From assembly GCA_029582265.1 (NCBI GenBank), contig CM055816.1, forward strand, positions 21,757,843 to 21,821,842: a DNA stretch of 64,000 nucleotides. The letters are read 5' to 3'. Origin of the DNA: Zoroaster sp. YZ-2022 (lineage: Eukaryota > Echinodermata > Asteroidea > Forcipulatida > Zoroasteridae). Shown here in pieces: positions 56,785 through 64,000 of the stretch; the stretch's first letter is position 1, and every line of letters starts with the position of its first letter. The position numbers and the translations under genes were made by a program. Under the pieces are notes generated by a model, which saw nothing but the letters and a program-made list of their open reading frames with translations, had not been told where the DNA came from and did not search any database.

Positions 56785-57813
56785 ATGACGCAGCAAGTAC
56801 TCTTGATGTGCGTACTCCATTTCAAAATGATGTTCGTGTTTATAGTACCACTGATATCACAAGCGGTAAGCTTGGGAAGTCAATGTGGTGGGCTTGCAAA
56901 TGAATATCTCCCTGCAGATAACCGAGCACTCAAAAACTTCACGTATGCCAAGAAAACTGTACCCTATTACGTCATGTGCGGACGAGACTGTAACATGGAT
57001 AAGAACTGTAAGTCATTCAACTTCTATAAATGCAATAAACTGTGTGAGTTAAACAACTCCACAAGGGCTGAGTATCTTGAATCATTCGTTGAAGATCAAG
57101 AGAGTGTGTACTTTGATGTAAATGAAGACACACCTCTCTTCTCATTACCTGAGACTGATCGCTACAGAAGTTGTAAAGAGCTAATGGAGGCAGGTTACCG
57201 CACAAGTAGTGTCTACAAGATCTACCCAGACGGATTCATTAATGGTCTCAAAGTCTATTGTGACATGGACATTGATGGCGGCGGATGGATTGTGTTTCAG
57301 CGCAGAGAGAACGGCAGTGTTGACTTTTATCGCGACTGGAGTCAATACAAGTCTGGCTTCGGTTATCTTAGCGTGGAGCATTGGTTAGGCAATGATAACA
57401 TGGTGAGTCTGACCTCTGATAAATCACACGGGACATGGGACCTCCGCATAGATCTCACAGATTGGATTGACGATACGGCATTTGCGAAATACACGGATTT
57501 CCAAATCACTGGTGAGAAGTACACACTGAATTATGGCGAATACGATGTGAGCAGCACTGCTGGTGACTCTCTTGGGTATCACAAGGGAATGCACTTCTCA
57601 ACAAAGGATAATGACAATGATGCGTATGGGGGGAATTGTGCACAACAATATGAAGGAGCCTGGTGGTTTAGTAACTGTCACAATTCTGACTTAAATGGTT
57701 ATTATTACCCAGATGGGCAGTATCAGGATACCAGAGGCATTGTGTGGTATCGCTGGCATAACCGCAATCCTCTCAAAGCATCCAGCATGAAAATGCGTGA
57801 AACAGACATGTAA
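56785..57813 (+). CDS. Secreted PAN/apple + fibrinogen-domain lectin (FREP), copy 2
   Basis: 342 residues from ATG 56785, chosen because it aligns with gene 1's ATG and puts the hydrophobic signal (MMFVFIVPLISQA) at the N-terminus; the upstream frame has no ATG. PAN/apple domain about 31-117: C34, C65, C69, C75, C83, C87; C83 is extra relative to gene 1. Sequons NFT (51-53) and NNST (90-93). Fibrinogen domain about 126-340: YRSC, DIDGGGWIVFQRR, calcium-site KDNDND (274-279), C285 and C298 around WWFSNCH, where the usual C-H pair is kept. Gene 1's C120, C155 and C241 positions are F119, I152/N153 region and F239 here, so a set of cysteines changed together. Predicted role: extracellular recognition lectin. 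The stop lies inside GTAAGT (57810-57815). Confidence 0.93.
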   Translation: MTQQVLLMCVLHFKMMFVFIVPLISQAVSLGSQCGGLANEYLPADNRALKNFTYAKKTVPYYVMCGRDCNMDKNCKSFNFYKCNKLCELNNSTRAEYLESFVEDQESVYFDVNEDTPLFSLPETDRYRSCKELMEAGYRTSSVYKIYPDGFINGLKVYCDMDIDGGGWIVFQRRENGSVDFYRDWSQYKSGFGYLSVEHWLGNDNMVSLTSDKSHGTWDLRIDLTDWIDDTAFAKYTDFQITGEKYTLNYGEYDVSSTAGDSLGYHKGMHFSTKDNDNDAYGGNCAQQYEGAWWFSNCHNSDLNGYYYPDGQYQDTRGIVWYRWHNRNPLKASSMKMRETDM

Positions 57814-57852
57814 GTACACCAATTAGCTTTACTGGGGAAAAAACATAATCGA

Positions 57853-57862
57853 AATAAATAAA
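57853..57862 (+). terminator. Candidate polyadenylation signals of lectin gene 2
   Basis: Overlapping AATAAA at 57853-57858 and 57857-57862, about 40 bp after the stop. Confidence 0.45.
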
Positions 57863-58070
57863 AAGTTTTAATTGGCGGCTCAAAACATACATACATATTG
57901 TGTTTCTTTTTCCGCAATCACCACGCAGACTTAATATAGTTTAATTAATAAATGATAAACATGTAATACAATTTTTTTTTTGAGGCAACAAAGGTGTGTT
58001 TCCAACCCTAATTATTATTATTTTTTTTACATAATACAACAAACGATAATAACAATGACGTGTTAGTGTG

Positions 58071-58190
58071 AGGAGGAATTGTGCACATAATCCTATGAAG
58101 GAACCTGGTGGTTTAATGACTTTACATACTCTCACTTAAATGGTCCGTATTACCCTGATGATGGGCAGTATCAGAATATCAAAGAAATTT
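58071..58190 (+). pseudogene. Fibrinogen-domain remnant, third lectin copy
   Basis: Aligns with 57629-57743 of gene 2: 'aggaattgtgcaca' then TATGAAGGAACCTGGTGG (Y-E-G-T-W-W) through 'gggcagtatcag'. A one-base frameshift lies between the CAHN and YEGTWWF parts, and there is one extra GAT codon before GGGCAG. Only the last third of the domain remains; the C-H pair is lost (NDFTYSHLNG). It lies in a ~2.1-kb stretch inserted between gene 2 and its conserved 3' flank at 60000. Confidence 0.85.
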
Positions 58191-60360
58191 TTGGATTCAC
58201 TGACACAACACTCTGGAGTCCAAAAACTAAATAGGGGCTGCATTCACAATCATTTAATTACAAAGATAAAAAAAGTGTTTTTCCAACTCTAATTATTTGT
58301 TTACAAATAATAATAATGATGAAAATTGGAGTTGACTTCGACCCTATTGTTTTGCGGTCCTACTTGCTGACAAACTTAACAAAAACAAATACATGCTACA
58401 ATAGACGCAAAGAAGTAAAAGAAGAAATGAAGCCTATATCCATCATACAAGTATTTTCAGCTAAATTTGGAGAAAAAAGTATCCAATTATACCCACCATA
58501 TTGTTTTGTTATAAAATAAATATTTTGGCCTATATGTAATAATGGGATTTTTTTTAAATATCAAACCGAAGAAAACTACCATAGTTCAGTTTGGTATTTT
58601 GACGTTTTTACTTTTTTCGCCTTCTTTTGTCAAGATTTCTTGGAAAATTGAATCTGTTGAGATTTGATCTTGTTCCGTAATCTGACAGAGTTACCCTACA
58701 AGAATTGATAGAATAGATAAGAATTGGTTGAATGGATAAACTGATATTTCTGAATGGCATTTCATGGGCGGATCCAGAACATTTTAGGGGGGCTGAGAAT
58801 CAAAAACAATTATTTTTCAGTACAGTACTAAGTAGTTCACCTCCTTGTGTTTATCCCGCACACTGTACGTGGGAACGGGAGTGCGTTCTCCTCTAAAAGT
58901 GGATATGGATCAAGAGAAATTAAATTAATTTCTCATATTAAATAGGAATATATAAGTGTACCGATTAAACAACAAAATAAAGCGAACGATTTGGAACATT
59001 TATCTTAAAAAAAGACGAAATCGAATGTTGTCATCACTTTGGATATTAAGATAGAAGTTTAAATATGAATTTATCTTTTTTACTGAACTGAAAGCATTTT
59101 ATGTTTTATCATTAGAAATGCATAACATTGGATGAACTTGCAATATTTGTCTTGTTAATTCACTTAATGAAGTTTTCAAAGCTTTGAATCATGAAAAAGG
59201 CCTCGACCTTCCAGCGATTAGGCGAGACCTCTTTAAAACAAATTAAAAATGCGTGTTTTATTTTTTGCACGGAATGTTGCAAACATGCATTATTATGGAA
59301 TTAAATTCCGCACTGGCTTTTCTTGGCTGCTGAAGAAAAAGATGCGTGCCGGTGATGAGAAACATTCCGCGTTTTTTGTTTGGCACTGAAAATTACACAA
59401 TATTTGTAAATGTAATCATTATTAGTATCGTAAACACTGGCCCCATAGACTGGAGCTCTGTATTTGTGAATGCCCCTCCCCCTCCTGGGCAAGTTGCACT
59501 TGCTCTGGTGTTTAACCTAATGATACTTTGAAACATCATTGTATAATGGGTAATGGGTTTCATTGGAAAAAAAATGTGCAATGTCAGTATACACCTTTGG
59601 TAATCACCCGATTACACGATTACTAAATTATAATATAAAAACTTACTTTATGTGAAGTTAGTGCTCGTACGAAACAGCTAGGGAAAATATTGCCTCTGAC
59701 TTGCTGTAATTGTTTTGAAAACTTGAGAAATGTATTTCAAATTTAGAATGGATCCATTTTCTACATTTGAATACATACAAATAAATCTGATTACTTGTTC
59801 ACTATTTTCTCGTTAACGACGAGAATAAACTGAAACTTTCACATTTATTTTATTGTATAAATATCTCTTCATTCTTATAAAGTATGGATACATTTATAGA
59901 CATATTACTAATAGTGTTGTATACAATCTCTTTAAGCCATCCCATCCTTATTTTCAAACTAGTCTACGGGTCTAAATCATATATGAATGGTGTGTTTAGC
60001 TTTGTTTAGTGGATTTTACTTACTACCGAAAAAGGTTAATACTAAAATGTGAACAAATAACAGACCATGTAAACAAAATATTAATTAAGGTGATCATCCT
60101 TGCTCTACTTAATAGATAAGGCCTGACTTGATTTCTCCCTCCCAGATATGAACGGTAAAATAATCCCAGTTCGGCCGGCCGGTAATTTATCCCTAAACGA
60201 GATTACAGTGAAAGCAGCAGCGTTGTAGCTGTATGTGGTGAAAATAAATAAATACAATTAATCAACCTAACTTGGAGTTTCGATTTGAAAGGACTATCAC
60301 TAGTTTATTATGTCTTACTTGGTCTGATTAACAATGAATAATAATAAATACCGGTATTAA
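58191..60360. other. Intergenic; no gene seen
   Basis: 58770-58800 ('gggcggatccagaac') looks like a decayed hAT-type end. 60000-60240 is a diverged match to 19220-19460 downstream of gene 1. Short frames lack domains. Confidence 0.45.
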
Positions 60361-60489
<129 letters not shown>

Positions 60490-60509
60490 CAAATAATAAT
60501 ACAAAATTA

Positions 60510-62050
60510 TTTCACATTCCATTAGTAATTGTTAGCCAGTGACTCCGGCAAAATGCAGTGAAACTATTTAAGCATACCTCTTTCTTAGAAATCTTTGTTG
60601 AAATTTTAAAATTAATATTTGAATGTATTTGTAGAATTTATATATACCCTAGTCTCTTGTCAACAATTACAATCCGTTGAATTCTGCGGACTTTGAAATG
60701 TCTGTGGCGAAGCACCTGTTAATTGATGTGTTTTCGACCCCTCTTTTGTTCTCTGATTCACGTGAGTGTACATACGAGGAAAGTGACTGATGAAAAAACA
60801 AAACATAAGTAGTCTGCAGAATTTAAGCTGTCTTTGTTGATAATGGATTTGAATTGTTTACAATTTACTTAATTTTATAATTAAAGTCATTAAAGATATT
60901 ATTATATTCCATGCTCAAGCGGTGTTGGTCACAAAAGTAAAAAATGTCATTTTAAAAGAGAAACCATTATAAATAATTATGAATTGATGACGTAATGTTA
61001 TAAACTTATGTCAGTTATATAACTATTATTTTTTTAATTCCTTATTTTGATTACCCAACTAAAACCGGAATTTAAAATTGAAATATATTTCCGAGGTAAA
61101 ATCAGTTTGAGCACGGAATATCAATCTTTGAGAACAATTGTTGTAATTAAAAGAAATTGCCTGTACATAACGCATTGATGTTATTAATTAGCTGTAAGAG
61201 GCCATCCACAATTTAAGACACTTTCAAAGGAGAATAATGGCATTTTTGGGAATATTTATTTAGTGTTTTCTTGAACATTTCAAGGGAGGTTATGGGTACA
61301 CTGAGCGAGTACTCAAATGTCGAAAATATTGGATACCCTCAATTAAAATCAGTAATACTGTTGAAAAACATGGTTCGAATCAAGTGCAATAAACTGAGTG
61401 ATAGGAACCGAATACAAATGTTTTCTTTCATTTTTGAGTTTGTGTGTAAACGAAGTCTTCTAAATTTGACCACGTGACCTGACAGATCAGGACAAATGGC
61501 CATTAGGTGTTTACAGAGACTATATATAACTAAACATCTCTGACATTGAAGGGACATCCAACATGACATTACAACGGGACACTGTTTTGTAAATTGATAC
61601 AACCTTTCAGAATCCTTTGCATTTCCAGTATCAAGTCGAACATTTAGTGAACCAGAATAAATTTGCACTGAATTTCGACTTGATGCTGAGAGCGAGAGGA
61701 AGGGAGGAGAAGGAGGGGTAGGGAGGAGAAAGGAGGGGTGGGTAGGAATGGGGAGGGTGGAAGGAAGGGGGGAAAGGGAAGGGGATTGGAGTTAGGTGGG
61801 TAGAGTCCTGGAGGAGGGAAGGGGAGACTTCGAAAATTTTGCACTAAATTTTGGACTTGATGCTGGAGAGGGAAAGGCATTGGATGGGGGGGGGGGAATG
61901 GGGAGAGTAGAGGAATGGGTGGAAGGGGAGAGGGGAAGGAGTGGCGAGGAAGGGGAGTAGATGGGGATGATGGAGAAAGGGGAAGACTTGTAGGGGCGGG
62001 GAGGGAAAGGGGATCAATGCCAAGTAACCCAATAATATCAAGGGGGTGTT
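60510..62050. repeat. Segmental duplication flank shared with 19550-21870
   Basis: Same landmarks as the gene 1 flank ('gtctcttgtcaacaattaca', 'gaagcacctgttaattgatg', 'gccatccacaattta', 'gacattgaagggacatccaa'). The right end is a polypurine G-rich tract (61680-62010), longer than in copy 1 and containing two copies of 'ttgcactgaatttcgacttg'-like sequence. Confidence 0.8.
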
Positions 62051-64000
62051 CTACGTCCTCATTTCTGGTTATTAAAGTATTTATTGCCCCTTTGATATTG
62101 ATTGGATTACGTGACATTGCTCCCTTTGTTATCTCCCCGCCCATCCCTTTCATCCTCTCCGTCTTCTCACAAAGAGGGCGCTGTTGAGATTGGGTGAATT
62201 ATTTTGCAGTTAAGCAAGATTTACTCATTCTGAAAAGCGCCCTCCTATCTCAAAAGTCCAATGGGGTATCAACGTATTTCCACATGGTCTGATTGATCAT
62301 TATATCATTCGTGCCCAATTTCGAACCAGCAGTGTTAATCCAGTGTTGGACTCTGGTCACGATCCCTGGGGTTGGGGTGGGGGGTTATTGACAAGCGCAA
62401 TAGGAAGGCGCTTTTTCCCTTCCTCTAGCTACAGGGTATGCACAATGACTTCCTACCCACTTCCTCATCCTAGGTAGACGCAGGCGCCGCGGTTCATGGG
62501 GGTATATGTAGCATTTTCAATGCGAAATAATCTGCCCCAAGACGAGACGACTGTGATCCAGGTGAAAGCCCGCCCTCTATCGATGGATAATTGCATTGGT
62601 CATCCACCGTCAAATCTTTAGGGGATATATACCCCCATCCCTCAAGATTTGAGCTCCTGCCCATTTCTGTAGATTTTGTTTACGTTAAATTTACCGTCAA
62701 CATTTCAATGACCATCCCTTAAGGGATCTCCCTGTCATAAACCCCCATGGCCCAACCCAGCTCCACTTGAATAAAACAAATCATTTGGGTTTGAGACATT
62801 AATTTAAAAAAATAGTATTGGAAACCATTTTAGAAAATTTTAAGGTAATTTCTGTAAATGTTTATTAATTTAGTTAAAATTTAAGAATATATCGGTTTTG
62901 AAAATTTATATTTTGTATTTATTTATTTATTTATTTTTGTAGATTTTGTATTTAATAATTTAGGAGAATCATTATCAGCACTCAAGGCTACATGACCAAT
63001 TTGGTTGAAAAGTAGGGGAGACCCAGGTCCTTTTAAAAGTGATTGTTGGGATATGGATGTGTAAGATGTGCATTTTCCAAGATGTGTTGGCTAATTGATG
63101 TTTGAAGGGTTCAAGTAAGCCTTGCTATATAGGCCTAGATGCAAAAAAACCACGTCAGAAAAGTGTTAAGCCTGCTGCTGCTGGTCGCAACTAAATCTAT
63201 CAGCTAGAACAATTGTGTTTCTTTTGTTTTACTACTGTGGGCAATATGATCCATTATAATGTTAAAGTTGTTGTTGAATTTAAGCATGATTACTGATAAG
63301 CTCCATCTTATCCGTCATTCTGACATCTAGTCCTTAAATAACCGCCTGGAAATAATGTACACTCACAGCCATATCAAGTCCATTTAAACTTACACTGCAC
63401 GAATACAACTACAAACATGTGATGGATTTTGCTTTTATTTTTAATTGTTTGTATTTCATTTGTATAATTGCACACACAGCCCAGACTGTATTTGGTGTCA
63501 GTGACTCGGTTGATAGGACAATGATAGGACAGCAACTCAGATGATATTCTGCCTTTATGTAAGAGCGCCTCTTGAGTTCATTTAAGGGTGAAGTATAACA
63601 TGTATATTATATTACAGGTTTTGTCCTCATGTTCATTGTACATGTCTTTCTTTGAATATGCATTTATTTATTAAGTGTCACTAAGTTCATTAAATTCCGT
63701 CATTTCGTCTATTTTTGGTGTGTTTTTTTAATTTAATATTTAATACAAAGAAAATAAGTTTATATAGGTATGCATTTTTGTGATATTTAATATTTTAACT
63801 ATATTTTTGGCTGCGATAAGTGAAGCAATAAACCAACAAATAAAATAAAAGTGTCATTAAATTCCATCAGAACCAGTCACAAGTGGTTGATCAAAAATGT
63901 CATCAATTGCCATTCATTTGTCACATTTTTACTTTTAATTCTTAGATCTGATCAGGAATGTTTTTGACTGTAATGCTTGTCACAATGCAGTCCGTGCCCT
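62051..64000. other. Intergenic; small dispersed repeats
   Basis: 63265-63345 ('tctgacatctagtccttaaa') matches 34420-34475 and 50955-51015. 63680-63950 matches 49190-49300 and in part 24655-24720. A TTTA microsatellite lies near 62917-62935. No gene or RNA recognised. Confidence 0.5.

Overview
This is an AT-rich stretch of a metazoan nuclear genome, very probably from a marine invertebrate. It contains eukaryotic signals (CCAAT and TATA boxes, AATAAA sites, GTAAGT donor-like sites), CR1/L2-type LINE remnants, tRNA-derived SINEs, solo LTRs, hAT-like, Harbinger-like and Polinton-like DNA elements, and fibrinogen-related lectin genes with an N-terminal PAN/apple domain. I cannot fix the phylum from sequence alone; echinoderm, other invertebrate deuterostome, mollusc or cnidarian all remain possible.

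Only two host protein-coding genes are convincing. Both are intron-less in their coding region and on the + strand, and encode secreted PAN + fibrinogen-domain proteins: 18011-19048 and 56785-57813. They share a promoter layout (two CCAAT boxes, a conserved initiator-like block) and 3' flanking sequence (19.5-21.8 kb matches 60.5-62.05 kb), so they arose by DNA-level segmental duplication. A degraded third fibrinogen-domain piece lies at 58071-58190.

Layout. 1-8.5 kb: dispersed repeats, a foldback element, a 22-bp satellite, a LINE 3' end, a promoter-like motif cluster and a 90-bp array. 8.58-12.99 kb: a 4.4-kb Polinton/Maverick- or adintovirus-like element with ~325-bp terminal inverted repeats (TIRs) and a 6-bp target duplication. 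It carries broken and small intact reading frames and a promoter-like block repeated three times. 13.36-14.36 kb: a TIR element filled with short motifs phased every 10-11 bp. 14.5-16.45 kb: an 81-bp array split by a solo LTR. 17.7-21.8 kb: lectin gene 1 and its flank. 22-30 kb: repeats, a second solo LTR, microsatellites. 30.5-33.5 kb: a 5'-truncated LINE nested in an older repeat. 34-55 kb: a mosaic of segmental duplications, including a 2.3-kb inverted repeat, a tandem triplication (~2.2-kb unit), a hAT-like element with a paralogous empty site, and a SINE present in only one duplicate. 56.4-62 kb: lectin gene 2 and its flank. 62-64 kb: little recognisable.

Most long open frames here are products of tandem repeats whose period is compatible with triplets and are not genes. 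The two most unusual structures are the helically phased motif array at 13.36-14.36 kb and the promoter-block organisation of the Polinton-like element.
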